Assembly: GCA_965262425.1 (NCBI GenBank)
Contig: OZ253536.1
Span: forward strand, 3,100,001 to 3,164,000
Reading direction: 5' to 3'
DNA from: CAZOZZ01 sp965262425
GTDB lineage: Bacteria > Acidobacteriota > Terriglobia > 20CM-2-55-15
DNA: 64,000 bases
Below, in pieces: positions 8,702 through 17,367 of this stretch; within the stretch, counting starts at the first letter, position 1; each line of letters starts with the position of its first letter. The position numbers and the translations under genes were made by a program. The notes under the pieces were generated by a model. The model made no database searches. It was given only the letters and a program-made list of their open reading frames with translations, and was not told the origin of the DNA.

Positions 8702-10457
8702 TCAGCGCTTCTGCCCCTCCGGGCTTCGGGCGGGAGCGGTCGCTGGCGTGGGCTCCGCCTCCGGGTTCAACAAAAACTCCAACGGATTCGCCGGTCGGAT
8801 CCGGGCGGTGACAAAAAAACAGTAGTTCACTCGTGCTCTTGATCACCTGCGTGCTCTTGAACAGGTGTCCCAGAACGGGAATGTTCCCAAGCCCGGGAAC
8901 CTGGCTCACCGTCACCGAATCGTTGTCAAGAAGGATGCCTCCGATCACGGCGGTGCCGCCATCCGGGATCATGACCGTCGTGGACGCCTGCTGCGTCGAC
9001 ACGGAAGGGATGTTGTTGACTGAACGACCAAAGTCCGGGCTGCTGTTGACGATCGACAACGTCAGCAAGATCGTTCCCGCTTCGGTGATCTGGGGGAGGA
9101 CCGTCAAGCTCAGCGAAAAATCCTGGTACTGCGTGCTGATCGTGTTGTTCACATTGGTCTGGACAGGGATCTGAACCCCCTGGGACACCGTCGCGGACTG
9201 GTTATTCTGGGTTGTCACCCTGGGCCTGGATAGCAAGCGGGCCGTTCCGCGATCTTCAGCCGTCGAGATGATCTGATCGAGGAGGATGTCGCCACCGGCT
9301 CCCAGCAGGAACGACAGGCCGGAACTACCTCCTGCCGGAAAGTTCGCTATGAGAGGCAGACCCAAAAAGGGGCTCACCGGGCCGGGCAACCCGGTAATGG
9401 CGTTGCCGGTCCCTGAGTCGTCCCCGATCAGGAGCCCGATCTGGCTACCGAGACTACGGGAAAACGACTTACTGGCCGACAGCAACCGCGCTTCGATTTC
9501 CACCTGTTGCGTCGGGGTGTCCAGAAAACTTATCAGTGAATCCACCCTGCCGAACTGGCTGGGAACGTCGCTGATGATGAGGGCGTTGCGTCTGGCATCC
9601 TGGATGATGGTCCCACGGGGAGACAGCAGGTCCTGGACAATAGGGGTGACTGTGGCCGAATCCGTGTAGCTGAGAATGAACGTTCGGGTAACCAGTTGTG
9701 CGTTCAGGTCCTGGGCCGCGCGAAGAGTCGTCCGCGCATCCTCTTCAGCCTGCAACGTCGCGGCCGTGGCAACGCGGAGGACATTGCCCTGCAACTCGTA
9801 ACCTAAATTGAAGTTCCTCAGGACGACGTCCAGGGCCTGATCCCACGGGACGTCCCTCAGGGTTATCGTCAGCGAGCCTGCTACCGCCGGATCGAGTATG
9901 AGGTTCAAACCGCTCAGATCACCGATCAGCCTGAAGAAGTCTCGAACGTCGACGCCGACCAGATCGAGTGTGATGATCTCTCCGGTGTACTGCGGCGTGG
10001 GAATCGGGATCACGGTCTGCCCTAAGAACTCGACAGGATCCACTGTGGTTTCTTCGCTCGGCGCGACTGACAGGCCCAGAAGTTCCGCAGGTGACCTCGC
10101 CAGAGCCAGAGTCGGAGTGGTTGCGGGACCAGAGGCGGCGATGGACCCGAAAGCCGTCAGGTCGGGAATCGGGGTCGGTTCGACGGTTGCTCCGTTCGAG
10201 GTCGATATTCCGACCGACGGGGTTTCGGCGGTCCACACTCCCGGATCGATAAACAGCCCGTTCGGCTTGGCTGGAGCGGGCGCGAGGGGCTCTCGTGAAG
10301 GCAAAGAAGTCATGTCCGGGCCTCGGGCCCCGGGATCGGTTCCGCTCTCGGTATCGGACCCGTGACCTTCGCCAGGGCTCGGCTCTGTTCCTGTATCGGG
10401 CCCGAGAGCGGCCACAACTTCGGCCGGTTCAGCTTCCTCCATCGCGTCAAAAGGTTC
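8702..10457 (-). pseudogene. pilQ: pilQ, 3' part: secretin domain, separated from its 5' part by an IS and frameshifted
   Basis: Type IV pilus secretin: N-domain with VDVRDFFRLIGDLSGLNLI, then the secretin pore core (LLSRPRVTTQNNQSA, VPGLGNIPVLGHLF). The conserved end STSELLFF is followed by an out-of-frame tail because seven T (minus strand, at 8813-8819) stand where six keep the frame. With one T fewer, the protein reads on as VTARIRPANPLEF and stops at 8702-8704, just before the Roadblock gene. The upstream end is the 8-bp duplication of the ISL3 insertion. As it stands the piece lacks a signal peptide and the AMIN domain, so no working secretin is expected from it. Confidence 0.88.
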
Positions 10458-11983
10458 GGGTCCTCGGCAAAATCTGTGGGTAGAAACGGGCAAATGAGTG
10501 GCCTGTGGAAAGTGGCGACGCTGAGGGAATCCGGTAAGAGACGCGCGGATTTCCACAGCGACTTGAATCGGCCGGAAAAGACGTGGGGCCGATTCACACT
10601 TCCACACAGGCCGGGATGAGGAGAAACCGACGATGAGAACGAAAGGGATGTAGCACACCCTGGCTCGAATCCTGTATTTGGTATTGCACCAAACAAATCC
10701 AAAGCAGGAGAGACGAGACCAGGGTGCAAGTGAAGACTATTCTGAATCGAGTGCAGAAGTTCAAGTCCTTTGTCTACGGAGCAGTGCGATGGGAACGAAT
10801 CGGGGGCGAGACGGCACTGTTGGTGGAGATATTTCCACGACGCAACAGCCGGCCGGTCTGCTCGGGCTGCGGGCGTGCGGGACCGGGTTACGACACGCTG
10901 GAGGCCCGCCTGTTCGAGTTTGTGCCGCTGTGGGGCTTTCCCGTGTTCTTCGTGTATCTGATGCGGCGTGTGGATTGCAGGCGTTGTGGCGTGAAGGTCG
11001 AATCGGTGCCCTGGGCCGAGGGTAAGCAAACCTTGACGCGGACGTATATGCAATTTCTGGCCGGTTGGGCGCGGCGGATGTCCTGGCAGGAGGTTGCCGA
11101 CATCTTCCGGACTTCCTGGGAGAAGGTGTTTCGATCTGTGGAATGGATCGTCGGCTGGGGGCTGGCGCACCGGGACCTGGAGGGTGTGACCGCGATTGGC
11201 GTGGACGAGATTCTCTGGCGCCGGGGGCACAAGTACCTGACGGTGGTCTACCAGATCGACCGGCATTCCAAGCGGCTGCTCTGGGTCGGCCGGGATCGCA
11301 CGGTGAAAACGTTGCTGCGCTTCTTCCAGCAATTCGGAGTCGAGCGCGCCGCCGAGTTGAAGTTCGTGTGCAGCGACATGTGGAAGCCGTATCTGAAGGT
11401 GATTTCCAAGAAAGCATCGACGGCCCTGCATGTTCTGGATCGGTTTCATATCGCCATGCACATGAATAAGGCCATCGATGAGGTTCGAGCCCAGGAATCC
11501 CGGGATATGAAAGCCGCGGGATTGGAGCCGATCCTGAAACACTCCCGGTGGTGTTTGCTCAAGCGCCCCCAGAACCGAACCGACAAGCAAGACATCAAGC
11601 TGGCCGACCTGCTCCAGTACAACCTGCGGACCGTTCGGAGCTTTCTGCTCAAGGAGGACTTCCAGTTCTTCTGGGAGTACACGTCGCCCTACTGGGCCGG
11701 TCAATTCATGGATGCCTGGTGCCGGCGGACGATGCGATCCCGGATCGAGCCCATGAAAAAGGTGGCGCGCATGCTCCGCTCCCACCGGGAACTCCTGCTC
11801 AACTGGTTCCGTGCCAAAAAGCGGATTTCCGGGGGCATCGTCGAAGGTTTCAACAACAAAGCGAAAGTGACCACCAGAAAAGCGTATGGTTTTCGGACCT
11901 TTAGAGCTGCCCAAGTCGCTCTCTACCACACGCTTGGAGCGTTACCGGAACCCGATGTCGCCCACAGATTTTACTGAGGAGGC
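10458..11983 (+). mobile_element. Complete ISL3-family insertion sequence inserted in pilQ
   Basis: 1526 bp. Terminal inverted repeats are GGGTCCTCGGCAAAATCTGT (left) and GCCTCCTCAGTAAAATCTGT (right, reverse complement), both continuing GGG. An 8-bp direct repeat AAAGGTTC flanks it at 10450-10457 and 11984-11991. This is the duplication size expected for ISL3. Joining the flanks restores one continuous pilQ frame. Confidence 0.95.
10724..11977 (+). CDS. ISL3-family transposase
   Basis: 417 residues, GTG start. The N-terminal zinc-finger region (CSGCGRAGPGYD, then CRRCG) is followed by an HTH and a DDE domain with IGVDEILWRRGHKYLTVVY, VCSDMWKPYL and a C-terminal EGFNNKAK block. These are the ISL3 hallmarks, and the length is normal. 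It occupies most of the element and appears intact. It is encoded opposite to pilQ. Confidence 0.95.
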   Translation: MQVKTILNRVQKFKSFVYGAVRWERIGGETALLVEIFPRRNSRPVCSGCGRAGPGYDTLEARLFEFVPLWGFPVFFVYLMRRVDCRRCGVKVESVPWAEGKQTLTRTYMQFLAGWARRMSWQEVADIFRTSWEKVFRSVEWIVGWGLAHRDLEGVTAIGVDEILWRRGHKYLTVVYQIDRHSKRLLWVGRDRTVKTLLRFFQQFGVERAAELKFVCSDMWKPYLKVISKKASTALHVLDRFHIAMHMNKAIDEVRAQESRDMKAAGLEPILKHSRWCLLKRPQNRTDKQDIKLADLLQYNLRTVRSFLLKEDFQFFWEYTSPYWAGQFMDAWCRRTMRSRIEPMKKVARMLRSHRELLLNWFRAKKRISGGIVEGFNNKAKVTTRKAYGFRTFRAAQVALYHTLGALPEPDVAHRFY

Positions 11984-12444
11984 AAAGGTTCTTCACTCGT
12001 TTCACTGGCGACCGCTCGGAGTGCACCCGATTCCCCAACCAGGTTTCCGAAACGAACTCGCGTCACTCCACCACCTTCGTCGACGACCTCGTAGGGGACT
12101 TCCCGTTCCAGATCGAACACAACCCGGGTTGCGTCCCTGCCTGGATCACTGAACGAAGCCGCCCGGACCTGTTCGACGCCAGCGCTGCCGACATACCTTT
12201 CGAGAAACCCAAGACGGTTGAGCGCTTTGTGAAAGTCGACTACGAGTCGGGGACCATCCAGTTCGAAATACGTGTAGGAGACACCCTCGGTGGAAGTAAT
12301 GATGAATTCCACACTGTTCTCCATGGTGTTCAGGGTCAGGCTCTCGACCGCGGCGGGATCATCGGTCGCCCCGCCTATGGCCACGGTCGACAGCAGAGCC
12401 AGAACAGCCAGTGACAAAGTTCGTTTAGCGAGCACAGTCATCAA
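11984..12444 (-). pseudogene. pilQ: pilQ, 5' part: signal peptide and AMIN domain
   Basis: Starts at TTG 12444 or ATG 12441, directly after the pilP stop. A signal peptide (TLSLAVLALLSTVAIGGATD) is followed by one AMIN domain (ESLTLNTMENSVEFIITS through VVFDLEREVPYEVVD), the peptidoglycan-binding part of PilQ. The frame runs into the IS at GAACCTTT and ends a few codons later. The pre-insertion protein would continue from TSEEP into the secretin part at EPFDAMEEAEPAE. A secreted AMIN fragment might still be made. Confidence 0.88.
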
Positions 12445-12951
12445 TCATTCTCCTGGCGTCGAGTTCAACTGTCTCTCGACTTCCACTCTTTCTTCGTCCT
12501 CCCTACCAGGGAGAGGTTTCAGTTCGAAGATAACGGCATCGGACCTGATCTCCTTGATCACGGCATCGAGCAATTCTTCGCCCACCTCGGCGAAAAATGT
12601 CCGGGGTCCGGGCGCGCGTATGACCACGACACTCTTCATTGCGGAATCCGACGAAGTCACAAGACCTACTACTTGAGCTTCGTTCAACAGCACGCCAGGC
12701 AGGCCGGGCGGACGTATGGCCGGTATTATGGGGCCGGTCACGACAACTGGCGGGGGAGGCACGGGGTTGACGAAAGGATCTCGACGTCCACCTGGCGTGT
12801 ACTGATATCCGGCTGGGATCGACAGGGGAAGCAGCGGATCCTGGGGCTCTTCGGTAACCGGTTCCGGCTCCTGAAACGGCAGGGGCGTTGTTGCCGCCAG
12901 CGGCAACAACGTCCAGACCAGAATCATCAGGGGGGGTAGTCCGTACATCAT
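12445..12951 (-). CDS. pilP: Type IV pilus assembly lipoprotein-like PilP
   Basis: 168 residues. An N-terminal hydrophobic segment, a long Pro-rich linker (PVPPPPVVVTGPIIP) and a C-terminal beta domain with VVGLVTSSDSAMKSVVVIRAP match PilP, the periplasmic link between the PilMNO platform and PilQ. The DPFVNP motif before the linker is typical. No clear lipobox cysteine is seen. The stop abuts the pilQ start. Confidence 0.85.
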   Translation of the reverse strand: MMYGLPPLMILVWTLLPLAATTPLPFQEPEPVTEEPQDPLLPLSIPAGYQYTPGGRRDPFVNPVPPPPVVVTGPIIPAIRPPGLPGVLLNEAQVVGLVTSSDSAMKSVVVIRAPGPRTFFAEVGEELLDAVIKEIRSDAVIFELKPLPGREDEERVEVERQLNSTPGE

Positions 12952-12956
12952 CTCGC

Positions 12957-13547
12957 TTAATTCGCCGGTGCCGGAACCGGGTCTTCCTCCCGATAAACGA
13001 AGGTGGTCGCGACATAGGTGGCCGCGATGCTCGTCGTGATACCATCGCCGGACGCACTCAGCTGGAGACTGCTGATGTTGACAATGCGCGGCAGCTGGCG
13101 GATGCGATCGAGGAACAGCCCCATGTTGTGATACGTCGATTCCACCTGCATGTTGATCGGATACTCCGAATACACTTCGTGATCGGTAACGCCCCCGGGA
13201 GAAAACCTCAAGATTCGCATCGACGAATCCCTTGCGGCCTGTTCCACCTGCCGGATGATCTCATCGGTCTCCCGCTCCAGGGGAAGAACCGTTTTCAACC
13301 CGTCGAGACGTTCCTGTAACTCCAGCGATTCCGCTTTCAGTTGCGCCAGTTGCTGCCGACGCAGGACCGCCGCGGCGATTTCCTGCTGGAGCGTAATCAC
13401 CTGGGCTTCCTTAGTGACGATCTCATCTTCAATCGGCGTCAAAAATTGATACCAGTATCCCGCCAGCGAGCCGCCCGCGAGACCGACGACGATCAGGGCC
13501 TGGTAGTACCAGGCAAGTCTCTGAAAATCACTGAATTCAACTGCCAT
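12957..13547 (-). CDS. pilO: Type IV pilus inner-membrane platform protein PilO
   Basis: 196 residues. One transmembrane helix near residues 14-35 (YYQALIVVGLAGGSLAGYW) is followed by a coiled coil (about 40-90) and a periplasmic ferredoxin-like domain. The SEYPINMQVESTYHNMGLFLDRI block is the PilO signature. It pairs with PilN. Gaps to both neighbours are under 20 nt. Confidence 0.9.
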   Translation of the reverse strand: MAVEFSDFQRLAWYYQALIVVGLAGGSLAGYWYQFLTPIEDEIVTKEAQVITLQQEIAAAVLRRQQLAQLKAESLELQERLDGLKTVLPLERETDEIIRQVEQAARDSSMRILRFSPGGVTDHEVYSEYPINMQVESTYHNMGLFLDRIRQLPRIVNISSLQLSASGDGITTSIAATYVATTFVYREEDPVPAPAN

Positions 13548-13562
13548 GGCTAGACTCCCTCA

Positions 13563-14198
13563 TCAGTTCGGTCCATCGTCGCCGGAATCACCCTCGGCGG
13601 AATCACCCTCGGCGGGGTCGCTCACCGTGCGGGGAAGGGCCGGGGGAACGAACTCGCAGGACAGCGAGAACGTAACAGCGCCCTCGGCACCCTGCATGTT
13701 GACAAGGTTGATGTTCCGAAAATATCCCGTCGCTTCCAGGCTGCTCATGAAGTCCGCGATCGCATTGTTCGACGTGCCCGTTCCGGCCATGTTGAACTGT
13801 GTGTTGCTCTGCCCAAGCTGACTCAGCCACACGTACTCCGTTTCATTGATGGCTTGACTGAGGATATCCAGGGACACGACGGGGCTGACCTGATCGCGCT
13901 GCAGGCTTTCGATGGCGGCGATTCGACTTTCGAGCATGGCCTTTCGGCCTTCAAAGACCGCGTCCTGGTCGATCACGGATTGAAGTTGCGCTTTCTGAGG
14001 CTCGGCCGAAGCAATGCGGGCAGATAGATCCGCCGACTGAGCCACGAGGTCGCCTCGCCAGAGGTAGCCGTATCCGGCCGCACCGAGAATGACCGCAGCC
14101 CAGAGGATCGGCAAAAGGTTCGTGGGCAGTTGGAATCCGCCACCCTTGGCCTTGTCCGCCTTCTTCTTGGGGCCACCAATGAGATTGACCCGGATCAT
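13563..14198 (-). CDS. pilN: Type IV pilus inner-membrane platform protein PilN
   Basis: 211 residues. It begins MIRVNLIGGPKKK, the short cytoplasmic motif by which PilN docks into PilM. A transmembrane helix (LLPILWAAVILGAAGYGYLW) and a periplasmic coiled-coil/ferredoxin-like part follow. The C-terminus has a tandem repeat (PAEGDSAEGDSGDD), an acidic tail probably specific to this lineage. Its ATG overlaps the pilM stop by 4 nt. Confidence 0.9.
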   Translation of the reverse strand: MIRVNLIGGPKKKADKAKGGGFQLPTNLLPILWAAVILGAAGYGYLWRGDLVAQSADLSARIASAEPQKAQLQSVIDQDAVFEGRKAMLESRIAAIESLQRDQVSPVVSLDILSQAINETEYVWLSQLGQSNTQFNMAGTGTSNNAIADFMSSLEATGYFRNINLVNMQGAEGAVTFSLSCEFVPPALPRTVSDPAEGDSAEGDSGDDGPN

Positions 14199-15244
14199 TG
14201 GTCAAACCCCCTCAAAGCCAGGCCCACCGCAACAGCCAGGGACGGTCCAAACTCGTCAATTCCTGAGACCTTCTTATTGACGCCTATGGATTTGAGCGAA
14301 TCCAGGATTTCAGTCGGGTAGCCAAAAGCTGTCTGAATACGTTCAACCAGGCCAGCGGCGCGCGAGGTCCCCCCACTCAAATAGATCGAAGAGATCGTCT
14401 CTTCCGAAAAGGTTTCCTTGAAGAAATCGAATGTTTTCTGGATCTCCATGACAAGCATGTCGGTGATCGAGTCCAGCAGCGGTTGAACCATCTCCGCGTC
14501 ATACATCCCGACTTGTTTCCCGAACTTCAGGTCTTCGCCTTCCTCGAAGCTGAGCTGCAGCTCTTTCTGGAGAATGTCGGTGTACTGGGATCCGCCCATC
14601 GAGACGTCACGGATAAAGAGCGGCATGCCCCCTTTGGTTATATTGATGTTAGTCAGGGAAGCACCGATGTTGAGCAACGCGATCGTCTCGTCGGGATCCG
14701 GGTCGTAGTTCGCTTCGAACGCGTTCTGGATCGCAAAGGCATCGATGTCGACAACGTGGGTGGCACGGCCGGCCATCGTAATCACGTCGGTGTTGTTTTG
14801 AATCTGATCTTTCTTGGCCGCTACCAGCAGAACTTCCAGGCCCTCTTCGTCACCGGATTCGGACGGGCCGATCACCTCATAATCCAGGTTGACCTCGGCG
14901 ATCTCGAATGGGATGTACTGGTCTGCGTCGAACTCGATCGAAGCAGCCACCTCGTCGGCGTTATCGACAGGCAGGACCACGCGCTTTACGATCACCGAAT
15001 GCCCGGACACGCCCGTCGCCACGTGCTTGGCCTTGAAGCCGCCGGCGCTGAAGGCGGCCTTGATGGCCTCCGACACCAGGCCGGCATCCGCGACCGCGCC
15101 GTCAACGACGGCATCGGGACCCAGACTTTCCCGCCCGAAGCCTACAACTTCGTAACCGCTCTTGGATTTTGCCAGTTCGACGGCTTTCACCGAACTCGAC
15201 CCGATATCCAATCCGACAAGCGGCTTGTTCTTGCTAAAAAACAT
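14195..15244 (-). CDS. pilM: Type IV pilus actin-like ATPase PilM
   Basis: 349 residues, actin/FtsA fold. The phosphate-1 motif VGLDIGSSSVKAVEL is near residue 10, and the adenosine motif SIYLSGGTSRAAGLVERI is near 295. PilM binds the PilN tail on the cytoplasmic face of the pilus machine. It is the first pil gene of the operon and follows the HTH gene by about 30 nt. Confidence 0.93.
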   Translation of the reverse strand: MFFSKNKPLVGLDIGSSSVKAVELAKSKSGYEVVGFGRESLGPDAVVDGAVADAGLVSEAIKAAFSAGGFKAKHVATGVSGHSVIVKRVVLPVDNADEVAASIEFDADQYIPFEIAEVNLDYEVIGPSESGDEEGLEVLLVAAKKDQIQNNTDVITMAGRATHVVDIDAFAIQNAFEANYDPDPDETIALLNIGASLTNINITKGGMPLFIRDVSMGGSQYTDILQKELQLSFEEGEDLKFGKQVGMYDAEMVQPLLDSITDMLVMEIQKTFDFFKETFSEETISSIYLSGGTSRAAGLVERIQTAFGYPTEILDSLKSIGVNKKVSGIDEFGPSLAVAVGLALRGFDQ

Positions 15245-15274
15245 GCTCTACATCCGCCTATTAAGTCGATTGAA

Positions 15275-15499
15275 TCAGGTCCTGGCCCTCACTTTTCCAC
15301 GCCTGCTGTGGAAGCTTGCACCGCGTTCGCTCTTCTTCTCCATCCACCGGTCCAGCAGATCTTTCTTGAACCGCCAGCGGTTTCCGAGCTTGAACGCAGG
15401 AATCTTGTCCTCGCCCAGATACTTGTACAAAGTGTCTGGCGAGATGCCAAGATACTGAGAGGCTTCCCGCAGAGTCATAACTTCTTTTAATCGTTCCAT
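15275..15499 (-). CDS. Small excisionase-type (MerR-fold) DNA-binding protein
   Basis: 74 residues. One winged helix-turn-helix of the BldC/excisionase group (MTLREASQYLGISPDTLYKY, then KIPAFKLGNRWRFKKDLLDRW), with a basic tail. It is first in the pil operon and close behind its promoter, so it may regulate the operon. That role is inferred from position only. Confidence 0.75.
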   Translation of the reverse strand: MERLKEVMTLREASQYLGISPDTLYKYLGEDKIPAFKLGNRWRFKKDLLDRWMEKKSERGASFHSRRGKVRART

Positions 15500-15528
15500 T
15501 TGACCTCTAGATCTCCCGAGGGGAACCT

Positions 15529-15558
15529 ATTTCATCCTCAAGACAGCATGATTGTCAA
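15529..15558 (-). promoter_or_regulatory. Probable promoter of the HTH-pilMNOPQ operon
   Basis: On the minus strand a perfect -35 TTGACA (15558-15553), an 18-nt spacer and a weak -10 TGAAAT (15534-15529), about 30 nt before the HTH start codon at 15499. Confidence 0.45.
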
Positions 15559-15938
15559 GAGATTTTTAGGGTTTCTTGAGCCGTTTTCTCCCGGCCTCGC
15601 TCCTGTTTTGACCGGTATTTCAGTTTTTAGCCATGTTTTCTATCGTTTATCTGGTACGCGACAATTGCGCGGCTGCCGCAAATTTTTCGCCGGCGTCCCT
15701 GGCATGGGAGGGGAATTCCTCAGAATTGGCAAGGTTTGTCCTGAGAGGAGCTGCTACGGAAGTGGCACGGAGGCACGTCGAACGAAGGGTTGGAAATTAA
15801 AGAAATAGGAAGGTCACGCGGCGTGCTCTTACAATCCGGGCCAGCAACTGGAAAAAAGATGAAAGAAGATGGTCCCGGCATCCGTATCCCTTGTAGCCGG
15901 CAACATAACTGGACTGCGCCGGCCGGGTTCGAACAGGT
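15559..15938. other. Intergenic region with no gene seen
   Basis: This separates the minus-strand pil operon from the plus-strand sigma-factor operon. No convincing reading frame, hairpin terminator or ECF-type promoter was recognised. Confidence 0.5.
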
Positions 15939-16469
15939 ATGGAAGCGACCATCCAGACAATGGAGCAAGTGACAACCGATTCTGAAGAACTGACCTTGTT
16001 GGTGAAGCAGCATCGATTGCGAGCCTTCCACTTCATCCTGCAGATGGTCGGAAATCGAGAGGATGCCCTGGATTTCACACAGGAGGCGTTCCTCAGAGTG
16101 CACCGGAACTGGGCGCATCGGGACCCGGAGCGGTCCCTGACGCCCTGGTTCTATCGCATTCTTCGGAACGTCGCTATCGACCATTTGCGGAGGCGGGCTT
16201 CGCGGAAGGAATACGCCCTCGAAACGGCGATCGAACCGGTAACGGGGAACCCGATTTCACTTGAGGAACAGACCGAGCTTCGAAGGGTCTTGTGGCAAGC
16301 CATCGGCAACTTATCGGATGAACAGCGGGAAGTGGTCATCCTTCGTGACGTTCACGGAATGTCCTACGCTGAAATCGGCACTGCGATCGGGATTCCCAGT
16401 ACCACGGTGGCCACGCGTCTGCATCATGCGAGGGAAAAGCTGCGCGGCAAACTCGAGAGGTACCTATGA
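15939..16469 (+). CDS. ECF-type RNA polymerase sigma factor
   Basis: 176 residues. Region 2 has LRAFHFILQMVGNREDALDF, FLRVHRNW and WFYRILRNVAIDHLRRR. Region 4 has LSDEQREVVILRDVHGMSYA, EIGTAIGIPSTTVATRLHHA and REKLR. This is the two-domain ECF layout. Start is ATG 15939 or ATG 15960. The stop overlaps the next ATG by 4 nt, so sigma, anti-sigma and YbjQ are one coupled operon. The target promoters are unknown. Confidence 0.92.
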   Translation: MEATIQTMEQVTTDSEELTLLVKQHRLRAFHFILQMVGNREDALDFTQEAFLRVHRNWAHRDPERSLTPWFYRILRNVAIDHLRRRASRKEYALETAIEPVTGNPISLEEQTELRRVLWQAIGNLSDEQREVVILRDVHGMSYAEIGTAIGIPSTTVATRLHHAREKLRGKLERYL

Positions 16470-16903
16470 CCGTGCACGAAGAAATCCGAAGGATGCTGTC
16501 CGCCTACCTGGACGACGAGTTGACCCAGGGAGCCAACCAGAAGGTTCGGATCCATCTTGAGGACTGCCCGGAATGTCGACGGACCCTGGCGCAGTTGGAG
16601 AAACTGCAGCAAGCCACGGCCGGCACTCGCTTTGTCAGGCCAACGGAGGAAGAGATGGAAAAGCTGGAGCAATCAATTTCTGTCCAGGCGCCGCGTAAGG
16701 TGGGCTGGGCCCTGTTGATAGTAGGGTTTGCGGTTTGGGCGGTGTACGGAGCATACCTGTTCCTGTCCGACCCGGACCTGCTCACCTTCGAGGGAATGAC
16801 AGCCGGCGCGATCGTCATCGGGTTCGTGCTGATTCTTGTATCCGTCCTGCGACAACGACTACTGGAACTGCCGCATGACCGGTACAAAGGAGTGAAGAAA
16901 TGA
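16466..16903 (+). CDS. Anti-sigma factor with zinc finger and two membrane helices
   Basis: 145 residues. The N-terminal zf-HC2 anti-sigma domain has H30, C34 and C37 in the HxxxCxxC motif (HLEDCPEC), which should bind zinc and hold the ECF sigma. Two hydrophobic segments near 78-99 and 110-132 anchor it in the membrane. It probably releases the sigma factor on a thiol or envelope signal. It overlaps both neighbours by 4 nt. Confidence 0.88.
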   Translation: MTVHEEIRRMLSAYLDDELTQGANQKVRIHLEDCPECRRTLAQLEKLQQATAGTRFVRPTEEEMEKLEQSISVQAPRKVGWALLIVGFAVWAVYGAYLFLSDPDLLTFEGMTAGAIVIGFVLILVSVLRQRLLELPHDRYKGVKK

Positions 16904-17220
16904 CAGTCGTGACCACTGAGAACATAGCCGGGAAACGGATTGTGCGGACGCTTGGGCTGGCTCGGGGCAATACCGTTCGGGCGCGTCACATCGGCCGGGA
17001 CATTCTAGCTGCCCTTCGAGGGATCGTCGGAGGCGAAGTGCACGAATACACGAAGCTGCTGGCGGAAAGCCGGGAGCAGGCTATCGACAACATGGTCGCT
17101 GAGGCGAAATCGCTCGGAGGCAATGCCGTCGTCCGGTCCAGCTTCATCACTTCCTACATTTCGGCCAATATGGCGGAACTGCTCGCCTACGGCACCGCCG
17201 TCGTCATCGAGGACGAGTGA
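16900..17220 (+). CDS. YbjQ/UPF0145 family protein
   Basis: 106 residues, the usual length. The sequence runs VVTTENIAGKRIVRTLGLAR, ARHIGRDILAALRGIVGGEV and LGGNAVVRSSFITSYI, with the family's oligomer-forming fold. The biochemical role of the family is not settled. Its ATG overlaps the anti-sigma stop, which implies that its level is tied to this sigma circuit. Confidence 0.88.
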   Translation: MTVVTTENIAGKRIVRTLGLARGNTVRARHIGRDILAALRGIVGGEVHEYTKLLAESREQAIDNMVAEAKSLGGNAVVRSSFITSYISANMAELLAYGTAVVIEDE

Positions 17221-17367
17221 GACCCTCATCCGCCTCAAATTGATCACAATCGCATCTCTTGTAGGATTTCGGGCCGGTCGTCATTTAAAATGTGACCATC
17301 GGCGGTCGCTTCCCCTGTCCGATGAACCGGCGCATGACGGCCGACCGCACGTTGGAAGGAGCAGTTC

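Noticed and set aside
10310..11929. A 539-codon open frame antisense to the ISL3 transposase
   Set aside because: It is low-complexity in composition, matches no family, and lies opposite an intact transposase; it is a high-GC shadow frame.
15750..15790. A sigma-54 promoter (TGGCACGGAGGCACG) before the sigma-factor operon
   Set aside because: The -24 element is fair but the -12 GC is not at the required distance.
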